DNA of 64,000 nucleotides, taken from the NCBI GenBank assembly GCA_033060915.1, contig CM065390.1:14228001-14292000 (forward strand), read 5' to 3'. How positions within the stretch are numbered: position 1 is the first letter of the stretch; each line of letters starts with the position of its first letter. This document shows positions 50,084 to 61,690 of this stretch, one piece after another. Both the position numbers and the translations under genes were made by a program. This stretch comes from Euryodendron excelsum. Lineage: Eukaryota > Streptophyta > Magnoliopsida > Ericales > Pentaphylacaceae. The notes under the pieces were generated by a model. The model searched no databases. It saw only the letters and a program-made list of their open reading frames with translations, and was not told where the DNA came from.

Positions 50084-51425
50084 CTCTCTCGCATTTCGTC
50101 TCACTTCTACATCTGGATGCAGTTATCACTCTAATCAGAGCTTTATCAGAAGCCAAGACCTACGCTTCCCAGGTCTCTCTCTCTCTCTCTCTGTGTATGT
50201 ATGTATGTATGTATGTATGCCATTTTTGTGCTGTTTGGCTGTTGAGATAATAATTGAATGCGAAAGGAATCCGTAAAAGCCAGAAGCTTTACTCAATTGA
50301 GCCTAAAAGGGCTATTTGGCTTAATTAATGTCTATTTCTGATTTTTCTGGAATACAAATGCATGTAAAACAGTGGACTGTTCCGATGGCTTGATAAGTGT
50401 TGCTTGAGCAAGCTGTTATGAAGTTGTTGGTTTCCAATGACAGGACCAGGTTCTGCATAACAAGCCTTTGTTGAGTCACATGCTGAAAGACCATGTGAAA
50501 AGCATAGAAAGGGAATTCAGTGCAAATTATCACATAATGGGTTTTCCGGATTCCAATTTACAGCAGCTCCTAAAAGGTAATTTCCGTTGTTGAGGCTCCG
50601 TGATAAAGTATCTGAATGTGGAAATGATCTCATGGGTTTTTTAATCTTTTATTTTGTTCTGTTTATCTGATTAGTTTTTGAAAAGATGCAATGCATTTTG
50701 GGTAGAGAATTTAATTAATGTTTGGACAAACAACTTGTATTATCTCTGGGACTTGTTTTTTTTTATCATAGTATGTATTGGTGTTTTGTTTACTTAAATA
50801 TGTAGCAGCTATATGTACAGCAATTGATGAAGGCATTGTCACATTGAACTGTGGCTACTTGTTCGAGATATTCTTTCCCACTTAACACTATGTAGCAGTT
50901 GGTAAATATGGAAGTAGATGGCATCATCCAAACTTTAATCTGTGCCCCCAACTGTCGTCAATTGTATATTTTGTTAGCTTGTTTCATGCAAGGGATGGAT
51001 TTTGTTATGTTTAACTATAACCGGATTTATGTTTTCTTTTATCATCTTCTATTCTGCTTTCTAGTTCATTTTGCAAGTACTTTCTTTACAAATTTCTTGT
51101 TTCTGATTCTTCAGAAAAATACTTTCAATACCAAAAATACAAAGAAATATTAATGCACGGCATGAAAATGTGGAATTCTCAGACTTGGAACTTCTTCAAG
51201 CGGATACAGTCGAGCTTTTGTGGGCAGGAAAAAAGCTTTCTAAGGGTAAACAACTATGTGATTATATTGGAAAAAATGAGAAAACAAAGGTATATATCTA
51301 TTCTTGTGGTCTGTTCTGTCTATCTGTTTAGGTAGACCTTATATCATTCCTATTGTTGGTGGCAGGTCATGCTCAGGCTTCAACCACCCAGATCAGATCC
51401 TACATTCAATTCAGTTAAAGGATAG
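49823..51425 (+). CDS. CFAP298 (C21orf59/Kurly)-like protein, five exons
   Basis: Exons: 49823-50021, 50123-50172, 50444-50576, 51183-51289, 51366-51425. All introns are GT-AG, phases agree, and the product is 182 residues. It starts MVRIQVKH...EFLYEC, matching the beta-strand N terminus of animal CFAP298 (VLLHVKRG...QFLFQA in vertebrates, from memory). The best block is VELLWAGKKLSKGKQLCDYIGKNEKTK, which corresponds to the animal 'QLWWAAKEL..TKKLSDYVGKNEKTK' region. Animal CFAP298 has about 290 residues and is needed for dynein-arm assembly in cilia; the C-terminal 100 residues are absent here. Higher plants lack motile cilia, so the plant role is unknown. No stop or frameshift is present, so it is probably expressed. 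Exon 4 was placed using the ctcag acceptor at 51178-51182; the nearby TTCAG acceptor would break the frame. Confidence 0.85.
50040..50220. repeat. Intronic (CT)n and (GTAT)n microsatellites
   Basis: A CT run at about 50050-50095 lies in intron 1 and CT plus GTAT runs at about 50173-50220 lie in intron 2 of the CFAP298-like gene, the latter directly at the splice donor. Confidence 0.9.
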
Positions 51426-52152
51426 TTATGTACCTCTGAATCTTTGTTGATGCTTTGTACAGTTCGATTTCATATATTCTCTGTGAATAAATTTGGTTTT
51501 GAAATTCTGCTCTGCCTTGATTTTTTCTTTGTTTCTTTTTCTTCTTTCTGTTTGATGGAGCAGGAGATGGATCTTAGTAACAAATAGGATCCTTGAGAAT
51601 GGATAATCTAAATTAGGAAAGGTACTTCCTTCTCAAATGAGTAAGTGCCTTGCTGTTGCACCCACAAATGAAGTTTAATCCACTGGCAGATATGCCTGTC
51701 GTTGCCCATGATGTGTTTAATCTAATGTGACATATATGCCTGGTTAAATGCACCTACATATTTTCTACTTAGATCTTCCACACTTCGTTTACCTTATTTT
51801 TTCCTCCTTTTGGTAGGTGATTGAACACAAGAGGATTGGTGATGTGATAAGAGTTTTGATGCATGTCAAGTAAAGCCAAGGTCCTTAAGACTACCAACTT
51901 ATAAGCCAAGAAATTCCTCTGTAAATTATGCAACGACGTGTAGACTATGTGATTCTTACATTTCAGTCTTCTGGGTAGTAATTCCAAGAGTAACTTCAGT
52001 TTTGTTGGAGAGTTAGATGTCTTCTAGACAGTATGAACCATAAAATTTCTAAATATCATTGCTACAACAGTTTATTTTTCCTTCTGTTGAACATTAGTAT
52101 TTCTATATCTTTTGATGTGTTAATGGATGACAAAAGGATCTAAAAAATTTAT

Positions 52153-52562
52153 GCGTGTATTTGTTTGACAGGAATCAAGAGTAGGAATAGGAGTCTCATT
52201 CCCATTATTCCAATTTCCCATGTTGGGTGTGTGCCTTTAATAATGGGACTCCCATTCCTATAGGAATGAGAATATGAGATACCCTCTTATAGCAGGAATC
52301 TCATTACCATGGGGAGAGTGGTATTCACCTTCCCTTTTCCCCTTCACTATGTTGAAAATCTAGTTTGTAGTTAGTTTATCCAGTCCTTATATATTAATGA
52401 ACCAAATGTCGTAATGATAATAGAATTCTCTTTTCAATATACATTCTTGGCATGTACAAATGTCAAAATGTGAATATTTGGTTCCTAGCATTCCCACATA
52501 TCTCATACCCACGTATAAGATGCCGGTTCCTGCACTCTCTTTCCTGATTACCAAATGCACCA
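52153..52562. mobile_element. TIR element, about 410 bp
   Basis: The left end GTGTATTTGTTTGACAGGAAT and the reverse complement of the right end (TTCCTGATTACCAAATGCAC) are clearly related. The interior has GGAAT/ATTCC words in both orientations (for example ATAGGAATGAGAATATGAG). Non-autonomous; superfamily not assigned. Confidence 0.6.
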
Positions 52563-53177
52563 TATGTTTTATACAGTTTAGGGTCAATGGCACATAATAG
52601 ACAATTCCAGTTTCATGAGACTTTGATTTGGACTTCCTGAAGACGTGTAAAAAAAAAAAAAAAAACACTAAGAGGTGCAAATTTGGCCATGACAGCCTTT
52701 CTAGAGAGCAAGTAGTCTGAGCAGCGGGAACCCTTGTGGGTTTACACCAAACCTAGGCTTAAGGTAGTGTTTATCATATCCCTACACCTAAAATTTTCAA
52801 TCCTAACTGCCTAGTTGCTGCAGAATCTTTCACTCTTATCTTGAACTGCTTCTTGCAAATCTACCATGAGGTAATCATAAGGTGGACCAAGTCTTCTGCT
52901 AATATGCATCTGCTGCACTTGTCCATGCTTTATGAATTTGGTAATCAACAATTGAACCTCATTTAATTTTCTTTTCCAGTGAATTGACAACTACTTTTAA
53001 AGGTAATTCTAAATATTCAATATGGAGATCTTTTAGGTAAGGAAATTTACAAAATTTATGTTCATGTTTGGAAAGTCTCCTAGGACACGACTTATGAAGA
53101 AAAGGGACATGGGATCTATCCAGGTGCTTTGCTCAACTAATTATCCCTTCCAATCTAATGAAAGAGAGAGTGGGCCT

Positions 53178-53689
53178 AAGAAGCACGGACACTCCGTTGA
53201 GGCCCCCGTATGCGTGTCAGACACCTCTAGAACATGGACATGCGTGGGATATGTGTCCGACACGCCGTTAGACATGTCCAATTTTTTAAAAAAAAAATTC
53301 CTTTTGACACTCAGTGGAAACGACTTGGACACGTGTGTTTTATTTTGGATACTTTGTGGACACGGTAGGGGTTCTACTGATTTTGAAAATGAAAGACGGT
53401 GTAATTTTTATACTAGCAGATGACATGTTTGTCCTTGATTTATTTTGTGATTTTTGTACAAAAACATAAGGCAATTCTGTTGATAATTAAGTTATGGAAG
53501 ACATGATTCTTCTATTTTAAATAGTTTTATATTGTATTTTTTATTAGCTTTGTATAATATATTTATATATATAGATGATATATAAAAAATATATATAAAT
53601 TACATATTTTTATCGTGGTCTCGTCATGTCATATCCTACATTTTTTTAAAATTGCCATTTTGGCATGTTCGTGTCAGTGCTTCTTAGGG
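53178..53689. mobile_element. TIR element inserted in an Au SINE
   Basis: Ends AAGAAGCACGGACAC and GTGTCAGTGCTTCTT form an inverted repeat with one mismatch. GTGGGCCT occurs on both sides (53170-53177, 53690-53697), as expected for the 8-bp target duplication of a hAT-like element. The right end carries a few extra bases (AGGG), so the exact border is uncertain. No transposase. Confidence 0.7.
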
Positions 53690-53842
53690 GTGGGCCTTGG
53701 CACAGCGGTAAGGTTGCTCCATGGCAACTTGGGTTCCAAACACAAAAACAGCCTCTCCTCACACGGTGGTAAGGCTGCGTACTTCTAATCCTTCCTAGAC
53801 CCTACAATGGCAGGAACCTCATGCACAGGGCTGCCCTTTCTC
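53688..53842 (+). mobile_element. Au-type SINE (3' major part)
   Basis: Follows the plant Au SINE layout from memory: TGGGCCTTGGCACAGCGGTAAG (box A area), GTTGCTCCATGGCAACTTGG, GGTTCCAAACAC (box B area), AACAGCCTCTC, GGTAAGGCTGCGTAC, CTTCCTAGACCCTACAATGG, and CCTCATGCACAGGGCTGCCC. Its presumed target duplication, AATCTAATGAAAGA / AATCCAATGAAAGA, lies at about 53153-53166 and 53845-53858, outside the TIR element. The TIR element therefore jumped into the SINE's 5' end. Confidence 0.85.
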
Positions 53843-55727
53843 TAATCCAATGAAAGAAAAAAAAAAAACTGATCCGTTTTAAACACATCAAGTTCTCCTC
53901 TAAACATCATAACAAATATATAGCTTGAACTTAAAAAGCAATCTGGGAGGACATATTATGCAGTCCATATACAAGAGAAAAAGGGTACAATATGCAGTCT
54001 TATTAGAACAAAAACGAAGAAAGTTCAAACTAGAGACAAACATGGAAGGGATGAACACATGATCATGGTATAAACTGCAGTTGTTTTAGTTTTCACTTGT
54101 AATATATATGGAGAGGAATGGGGCAGAAGTAGTAAATGTATTTTCTTTTTTATTCATTTTATGCAATTTTTGATCTGACACAAATTAAGGACGTGTGTTT
54201 CGAAATGAATAGTGATAAGTTACTGATAAATTTTCTGTTGTCATAAAAAATCTGCAAGAAGAAAGGAAGAAGGATGCTGCCATGCGTGTGTTCTGGAATA
54301 GCACCCTGGTCCATTTCTTTACTGACAGTGGTTATAGCACTATCATCTGTTTGTTTCTCCATGTTATGCAACTTGTATTCTATAGGGAACTTTAGGTGGT
54401 ATCTCTGTACTGTTGGAATATTCATATGTATGTTTATGTTATCTTGTTAGTGAATGTGGACAATGACAAAGTCATTGTGAAGGGTAGACTCCATGATAAT
54501 TGTGTTCACATTTTATGTTGCTGCAAGCAGGAAAAATCACTTCCAGTATATAATCATGGAGAAAAAACATAAAAATCTTTGTTGATTGTCATGGACAAGA
54601 ACGATAATTAATTAACATACGCAGTTTTTCCATGTTTCTTGCTTGTGAGGTGCAGACATGATTTCTTGTTGCATCATAAAGCATATATATTTCAAATTTT
54701 TAATAGAAATAGACATGAAATGTAAATGGTGCTCATCCTGTTGGTTGTGCAGCAGTCTAAATCTACGGAAAATTCATTCTATTCTAAATTCTTGTAATTT
54801 TCTCTCCTCAAAGAATGAACTTCGAATTTTGTTCATCCAAAGGACGGCACCTGATTGTGCCTTCTTTATGCTGAAAAATACATGTAAGTGGTGATTATTC
54901 CTGAAACGATTATACCCATACTCTTAACTTTTTAGCTGTGTTGATCTACAAGTCCTTGTAAGTAGTGACCACTAGCTTAGCATGCTCGAGTAGAACTGAA
55001 AAGTTTACCTTAATATGTGGTCTTTCACAAGCATAATGGCTGTATGGCCCGTATGCATTGATAATGTGTCTTTTTACTTATTAATGCCATTCTTTTCAGG
55101 GCATCTAGATATCCAAAGTGCTTAGCATCATCAAATTAGTCTATTTACTTCTTTCTTTGGCTCTAATCTTGTCAAAGATCTGGATGACATGTTAACTTAG
55201 TTTAAGGTTTGGTGCACCCACTTGAAATTGATAAGAAGGTAAGAAATAGCTATCTGAAAGGCTGTTTGTCTGCATTTGGAGATTTCCTCTTCCTTACTTT
55301 CTAGTGTCCACCTGGGAATCATTATGCTTTAAAGTGAGTTTATAATAATGTATTTTGTTTATGCAGGTGTCTCTCAAATGTTCTTAGGGGGCAGACAGGT
55401 GGGTTATTGCTATCACAGTCATGATTATTTATGTTATTCTTTTTAATTAGACGGAAGACAGTGATATTGATCTTCACCTAAACTGTGGTATTTTTAAATG
55501 ACTTTATGGTTCAGTTGTTAACCATGTCGGCTGATAGTATTGTTTTTCCATCAAAACTCTATACCGAATAATTAGTAACTGATATTATTATTTGTTTGTG
55601 ATGGTAGGAAGATAAGCCTTTGGTTTTCTATACTCTTGTACCAAAAGCAAAGTGAAAGTGGGTCTCCTCGAGACTTAAAAGAGGACAATCTTTGGAACTG
55701 GAACAGCAGAATATTTTAAAGTTGTGG

Positions 55728-56252
55728 ATCCTTAATTTGGAGGGTATATATAAACTGTTAACATGCGTATAGCAGAAATACAATGAACCTTTCATTAGTT
55801 GAGGTTAATAAAATTTGCCTTTTTCTGTTCAGTGGCTGAGAAAAAGGTTGGTAAAAAAAGAACAAGAAAAGGATCTAAAGAACTCTTCCCCACCCCCATC
55901 CTCCAACCCCCTTCTCTCTCTTCCCCTTTTCTCTTCCGTAGTGTAAAAAAAAAATTAAAAAGGAAAAAGAATGTAAGAAGAAAATGAAATATCCTTAATT
56001 TGGAGAGGATATATCAACTGTTTACATGAGTAAAGCAGAAATACAATGAACCTTTCATTAGTTGAAGTTATTAAAATTTGCCTTTTTCTGTTCAGTGGCT
56101 GGGAAAAAGGTTGGTAAAAAAAAAACAAGAAAAGGATCTAAGGAACTCTTCCCCAGCCCCACCCCTGAACCCCCTTCTCTCTCTTACCCTTTTCTCTTTC
56201 CTAGTGTAAATAAAAAAATTAAAAAGGAGAAGAATGTAAGAAGAAGAAAATT
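55728..56252. repeat. 263-bp tandem duplication
   Basis: CTTAATTTGGAG at 55731 recurs at 55994. Both copies share GCAGAAATACAATGAACC, TTTCATTAGTTGA, AAAATTTGCCTTTTTCTG, AAAAAGGTTGGTAAAAA, GGAACTCTTCCCC/GAACTCTTCCCC and TCTCTTCCCCTT/TCTCTTACCCTT words. Identity is high, so the event is fairly recent. No recognised coding function, although each copy leaves a short Lys-rich ORF. Confidence 0.9.
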
Positions 56253-57092
56253 TCATCTGCTGAGCCTAGTGTACCTTCTTGGATTAGTTGAGATGAGTTT
56301 TAAACTTCACAGACCAAAAGACTATAAAACATGGGATTCAAAGTAGCTGTTTTTGATTACTCAGAATTAGAAACATGATTTCCGGTCTTAATATTTTATT
56401 GTTGGATTCTGTACCCATAGTTCTTAGTTTAAATTGGAACTGTTGAATAGATACTGCACTCAAAATGGAATCTATTTCAGGGTAGGCAGGGCAATAACAC
56501 CCCCTATTGGTACCAATTATGCAGCGCACCTGAAACATGGACATTGATGGCAAATTTCTCAAGAAAGATTGCCATGATTTGGAAAAGCTAATGGATTCTA
56601 AGCTTTTCCTTCTTGGTTCTCATTTTTATGCCTTTCCTCTTTATCAAATATTTATATAGCTCAAATGTATTTGAAGCATTGAACTGTTGCAGTATTGTTT
56701 TCTATTATTTAATTGAAACTTGGAGCCTCTGTTGAATCTGTTAAGTCAATGAAGTTTTATTCAAGAACTATGTTTCTTCTTGGAGAATGCCCAATGTAGC
56801 TTTTTTAATAGATGGAACAATAATTGTCTTGTCACCGGCAAATGTTTAACTATTAGGTGGACCTGGAAAATAGACAATATCAATCAACAGAAATTGTTTG
56901 AGTTCTGCCTGAGATGAACTTTGAAATTCCTTGTGATTAGAAACTTAACATTGTACCTAGAATTTTGTTTAAGAAAGAGTAACTTCTGTTCAACCAAAAG
57001 GGGACACACCATAAACCAACAAAATTTGTACTTTTGTCCTTGTCTCCCCTCCCCTCTCTACTCCTTGCTTTCTTGCTCTCTCTGACACATCT

Positions 57093-58190
57093 TCAACCTC
57101 TGCAAAGTCCTGGCCTTTCTTGATCCTCACAAACTACTCTGGAAGCTGACAGTGAGTAGAAACCAACTTCACTTACAGTCTTTCTGGAATGAAACTCCTG
57201 CTGCGACCTTTTGCAATGAGCAATCGCACTCTGAATAGAATTTTCAATATCTGAACTGACACTGCTGCTTCTCTTGAGAAAGTGCGAATCATGGAACCCA
57301 TTTGAATTACTTGAGCATGAAGAAGACAAAGATGAAGATGAAGATGAAGATGAAGCTGAAGATGATGACTTGGTTGTTGAAAGCCTTTTGATTGCCCCAG
57401 AGAATGACCTCCTGTGGCGAGCACCAACATCTGCAGCAATCTTTTCTTTGTTGAAGCTCCTTGTGACAGCAGTTGGCATTTGATTTCTGTCTCTCTGAAT
57501 CTGCCCGAATGGGGTCTTCTTTGCCACCTTCACATACTTATTCAGATGCTCCTTGGTTTTTGACACCGATCCTTCATCCGTGTTTCTTGGAGCCGCGGTA
57601 GAAGACTCATCCGAGCAACCAGATTTGCTAAAAAGGGACTTGAAATAAGCCCCGGAAGCCTTCAACTTTGAACCAAGTGTGGACTGCTTGATCAGCTTAA
57701 GCTTTCTGGTCCAGGACTTTTTTGGGTTGTCTCTGATGAAACTGCTTACCTCAGTAGAATACTCGAAGGAATATTCATCCGGGTTGAGTTCCCTACTTAC
57801 CTGGCAAGATTCAGATGGAGAGATATTGCAGGATTCAAATGGGGTATTGGCTGTAGGTGTGGTATAGGTTGTGGTGGTCAATGGAGTGCTAAAATATTCT
57901 TCGAAGCTATCAGTGTTGTGATTATAAGAGCTGGAATTCTGGAGTAGTTTTTCAACCATTTGTAAACGCGGTGGGAGGTGAAGGGGTAGGAGCTTTCCTT
58001 TGTAAAAGAGTTCATCGGCAGGTGAAGGTGTGGTTTCTCTCTCTGAAGAGCTTGAAAACATTTGGAACTCAAACTCTCTCGGATGTGGAGGAGAGCGTAT
58101 GGAATTGCAGAAGAAGTTGGATTTTGAGCTGACTTCCATGTCTATGTAGTCTTCATCTGCGTGGTCAAATGGATGGAGGTCTGCAGCCAT
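57093..58190 (-). CDS. Membrane-associated kinase regulator (MAKR3/MAKR4-like, BKI1 family)
   Basis: Single-exon gene for a 365-residue protein. BKI1/MAKR proteins sit on the plasma membrane through basic patches and control receptor-like kinases; MAKR4 acts in lateral-root patterning in Arabidopsis. Seen: N-terminal DEDYIDMEVSS, FFCNSIRSPPHPREFEFQMF, and TTPSPADELFYKGKLLPLHLPPRLQMVEKLL, the MAKR signature. A basic membrane hook, KKSWTRKLKLIKQSTLGSKL, lies near residues 157-176. The SFSGAIKRLS motif and a Ser-rich tract (about 270-295) follow. The C-terminal IENSIQSAIAHCKRSQQEF resembles the BKI1 receptor-interacting motif. A CT run at 58196-58228 lies in the leader, and a TTTAAA about 100 bases upstream may serve as TATA. 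Choice between MAKR3 and MAKR4 is uncertain; synteny favours MAKR4. Confidence 0.9.
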   Translation of the reverse strand: MAADLHPFDHADEDYIDMEVSSKSNFFCNSIRSPPHPREFEFQMFSSSSERETTPSPADELFYKGKLLPLHLPPRLQMVEKLLQNSSSYNHNTDSFEEYFSTPLTTTTYTTPTANTPFESCNISPSESCQVSRELNPDEYSFEYSTEVSSFIRDNPKKSWTRKLKLIKQSTLGSKLKASGAYFKSLFSKSGCSDESSTAAPRNTDEGSVSKTKEHLNKYVKVAKKTPFGQIQRDRNQMPTAVTRSFNKEKIAADVGARHRRSFSGAIKRLSTTKSSSSASSSSSSSSLSSSCSSNSNGFHDSHFLKRSSSVSSDIENSIQSAIAHCKRSQQEFHSRKTVSEVGFYSLSASRVVCEDQERPGLCRG

Positions 58191-58194
58191 TTCA

Positions 58195-58228
<34 letters not shown>

Positions 58229-58531
58229 GTGTAGCTTGTGGTTGTTGTGAGCTGAGTTTAGTGAAATGAGGAGGGGAAGAGCGTCCTTTAAAAGTGTTGG
58301 TGATGCCAAGTTATGGAGAAAAAAAAAACAAAAATGTGTATCCCTTGAATGCTTCCAAATATAAAATTCAGAGCATTATGGGGAGTTTTCTTTAATGTCC
58401 AAGCACTAAGCCATGCCTTTCCTTTTTGTTACCTGAATTAAATTCAGTGGTTCATTTCTCATTGCTTTGCTTTTAATTATAGTATTCCATCTCCTTTTCC
58501 TCTTCGAGTTTTCCTCTTTTTTTTTTTGTGT

Positions 58532-58562
<31 letters not shown>

Positions 58563-61500
58563 TCATTAGACATTTTAGGGGATTCTTCATATGAATTATA
58601 CAGTAATCATTTTCTATTATTGTGGTTCAGGTTCCTTACAGAGCACTGTAGCTGATAGCATCAAGACTCAAATAAGAGTTTTCTGTTTGGTGGGCCAATA
58701 TGAAGATCCAGTGTTCCTACTCACACAAAGAAAGAGCTAGTAGGGCCCTCAAATTGGATGGTTACAACATAAAGTCAGCGAGAGTCTGCAGCAATTTTAC
58801 TGGTTTGATTGATCAAGAAATCACTAACAGTATCAGCTCCATTCTGGTTCAACAGAAGAAATGGTTCTTCTTGGAATTGCTTACTGAAACAAAATTCATG
58901 CTCTGTTGAGTTAAGATATGCACAATGATACTAATTTTGCTGATTTTATACATATATCAACTCCGCTATGAGGAAAGCCAGGAATTTAGAGTGGGAACCA
59001 AAAAAGAAAAATAAATGAAGTGAGTGACACTGGTGGGAGGTGAAGGAATTGAAGTCCCAGTGCCTTCTGAGTAGAGCTCTCTATTTCTTTAACTAATATT
59101 TGCTTCAATTATTTAGAGCATGGGCATAAAATAAAATAAAAAAATTTTATACTGTAGTTTAAATTCTGAAACACAAAGCATGCCCCTGTTAGCCATATTC
59201 AAATTTGAAACCAGCCCATTTCTTAAAACCAGGTTTTCTGCACTCCCACAATATAATACAGTTCTGCTCTCTCTCTCTCTCTCTGTGCACGATTGCAAAA
59301 AAAGATTAAACTCAAAAGAAGCTGCTCTTTAAAATAGAATAATACTTGGAGCTAAAGAATCACTTTATACTTTACCTAGTTTTAATACTTTTTACTGGAT
59401 TCCTGGGTTTGTTTGTCTTTGTCTGACTTCTTTTAAGAATAATTCCCCATGACTTTTCCATGGTTGTCTTCATGTAAATTGGTCAACAAAGTGTTATAAA
59501 TAACACGAGGCTTCTTCTATTAGGAGTCTAGGAAAGGTCAGATGTACACAGTTTTATCTCACATGCAAGCCTATTTTACAGGCTCTCGTTATTGTGGGCT
59601 CCAGCAATCGTCACAGCACGGCTAATTGCTCTTCCTTGAAGCTCTCAGAGCCTTTCCTTCGAGACATTGTCCTGTGAACTTACTGCATGGCTGCATTTGG
59701 TGACAGCAGGAGCAACCTATGGATTCTTTCACCAAATACACCCTAATGTCCAATAGGGAAAATTTAGAAGTCTCAATCATACTATTTCTTCTCAAATTTA
59801 GACTTCTGTTGCTAGAAATGAACTTACAGACTGCTACAGTTATGTTTCTTCTCAAACAATGAGACATTCTGTGGCTATTATTTGTTTGTAGAGTTAGCCA
59901 ATTGTCACAGTTAAGCAAGCATATGTTGAGTCTCACATCGGACGTGTATTATGAAGGTACTGAGCATATGAGCAGGTGCAGAAAACCCTAAATGTGACTA
60001 GTCCTTTTGAGTGTAAAACCAACCCGATTAGTGGTACCAAAAATGCATTGTAAGAAACTCCATACCAAACTCATTTCTCCATATAACCCAAAATTCACAC
60101 TCGGCCTCATCTTAAATTTATGTCAACTCTACTATACTAATGCAAATCTTTAAAAAATTGAGTTCATGTCAGTAGAGTAACAGACCAAATGAAAATAAAA
60201 AAGTCAATGCAGCATGAACAGAGTTCTGATTGGTATGCAATACTAATATTCTGAGCTTGTGGAACAGAAATAAGATTCTGAGACAGACTTGTTTAATCCC
60301 AATTACTTGGGGTTAGTTACATAAAATAAAATTCTCAATTGGCTCTACATTGAAAACAAATCCAAGGGAATGATGTCATTTCTCAATCAAACAATAATTC
60401 CATAATAGATTGAAGAAAACAATAGCTTCAAATTACAATTGATATGGGTCTCAGGATGCAAAGGGACAATGTCTTCCAACTAAATAAAAGATTGAGCAAG
60501 GATAGCCAGAAATGTACCTATCTGAAAGACCCACCACCCAGAACAACTGGGGATGCTATTGTCTTCTGAATGGTTGAAGCGGCAACAAGTCGAGCCTCTA
60601 GAATTCGATTAAAGGCGGGGCTCGGCTGCTGGGTATCCCACCGGCACCACAGAAAGCAGAAAAATGCTCCAGCAGAAAATCTGTCTGAGGCAGACTCTGT
60701 TGGAGGTCATTGTAGAAAACTGCCACTAGAAGGATTTGGGGTGGAGGGTCTTCCTGTCCACCAGCTTGTGTACCCTTGTGTTGAAGGCATGGTAGTCCCC
60801 TGCACAATGATGTTGCCCTACAAAAGATGGAACAAATTTCAACTTCTATATCGGGGAAAACTTTTTAATACATCTACATAAACAAAGATCACAAGCCCCA
60901 CCTGCCATTGTTTGTGAGGAGGCATGAGAGGTCCCCATCAACATCATCAAATGGTCCTTCCCACTTAGGAGCACTGTTCTCAAACCTAAGAGTTTGCTTG
61001 AGTACAGGATTAAATGTCTTAATAATAACCTTTAGATTTTTCATTCAATTGGAGAGGCCACATTGGATCCACTTTGCAAAGTAAACCCGTATACATGCAA
61101 TACATGCAATTACCCGTAAATCACAGGTATCAGTTAAACCTGGAGCATGCAATTACCCATAAATCACAGGTATCAGTTAAACCTGGAGCACGAAGTGAGA
61201 CTTAAACCCTAAATGTCCGACTTTCCACTAGCGTACCCCATGTGGGTTTGCCCTTGCTAGTTAGCCTGGTGGTAAATTTGCATCACACCTGAGCAAACAA
61301 CATGAACTACGCTCTTATCACTTGGTGGGACGGGTCTAGAGAAATCCCGTTAGAGCTGGTTGAAGATACTCACCAAACATAAGCAATGTTTCTTCGATAT
61401 TGTAACATTTATGGGTTGCAAAATAAGACATGTTTAAAGGATTGTATTTTCCATTTTACAGAAGTCATTGTACGCATGTTACATGAAGTCCATGTTGTCA

Positions 61501-61690
61501 TACAAGTTTGAGAATTTACACGAGAACAAGAACAAATGAACCGTGAACCAATGTTACAAAGCACCACTCCTGCCGGGGAAAATGCAGCTTTTGGGAGGGC
61601 AGGCACATTATCTTAAATCATACACAATTATCGGCTTGTTTATTATAATAGAATACAAAAGATTGTTATCTTCAGCACAACTGTTTTCAT
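58191..61690. other. Region between the divergent ends of the MAKR and coiled-coil genes
   Basis: Starts with the MAKR leader/promoter, including (CT)n at 58196-58228 and (GA)n at 58532-58560. No further gene recognised. A 103-codon ORF at 60570-60881 has no known motif. A TCTCACATCGG word at 59929 resembles the snRNA USE but no snRNA follows. A 43-bp direct repeat lies at 61103-61188. The last 100 bases before 61691 are presumably the 3' UTR of the minus-strand gene. Confidence 0.5.
61103..61188. repeat. 43-bp direct repeat, two copies
   Basis: CATGCAATTACCC.TAAATCACAGG followed by TATCAGTTAAACCTGGAGC occurs at 61103 and 61146 with one difference seen. Confidence 0.9.

Larger units (their letters stand above)
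51426..57092. other. Intergenic DNA with nested transposons and a tandem duplication
   Basis: No coding gene recognised on either strand in about 5.6 kb. Contains a TIR element (52153-52562), a SINE split by a second TIR element (53151-53858) and a 263-bp tandem duplication (55728-56252). The rest is A/T-rich DNA with short chance ORFs. Confidence 0.55.

Noticed and set aside
53058..53423. 121-codon ORF
   Set aside because: Overlaps the terminal region of the TIR element at 53178 and shows no family motif; composition is that of the repeat.
57274..57483. Acidic plus-strand ORF (EDEDEDE) opposite the MAKR gene
   Set aside because: It is the antisense of the Ser tract codons in the MAKR-like gene.
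59925..59945. TCTCACATCGG word resembling the snRNA USE
   Set aside because: One base differs from the core, and no snRNA-like sequence or correctly spaced TATA follows.
60570..60881. 103-codon ORF and its opposite-strand partner
   Set aside because: No recognisable domain on either strand and no splice or promoter context.
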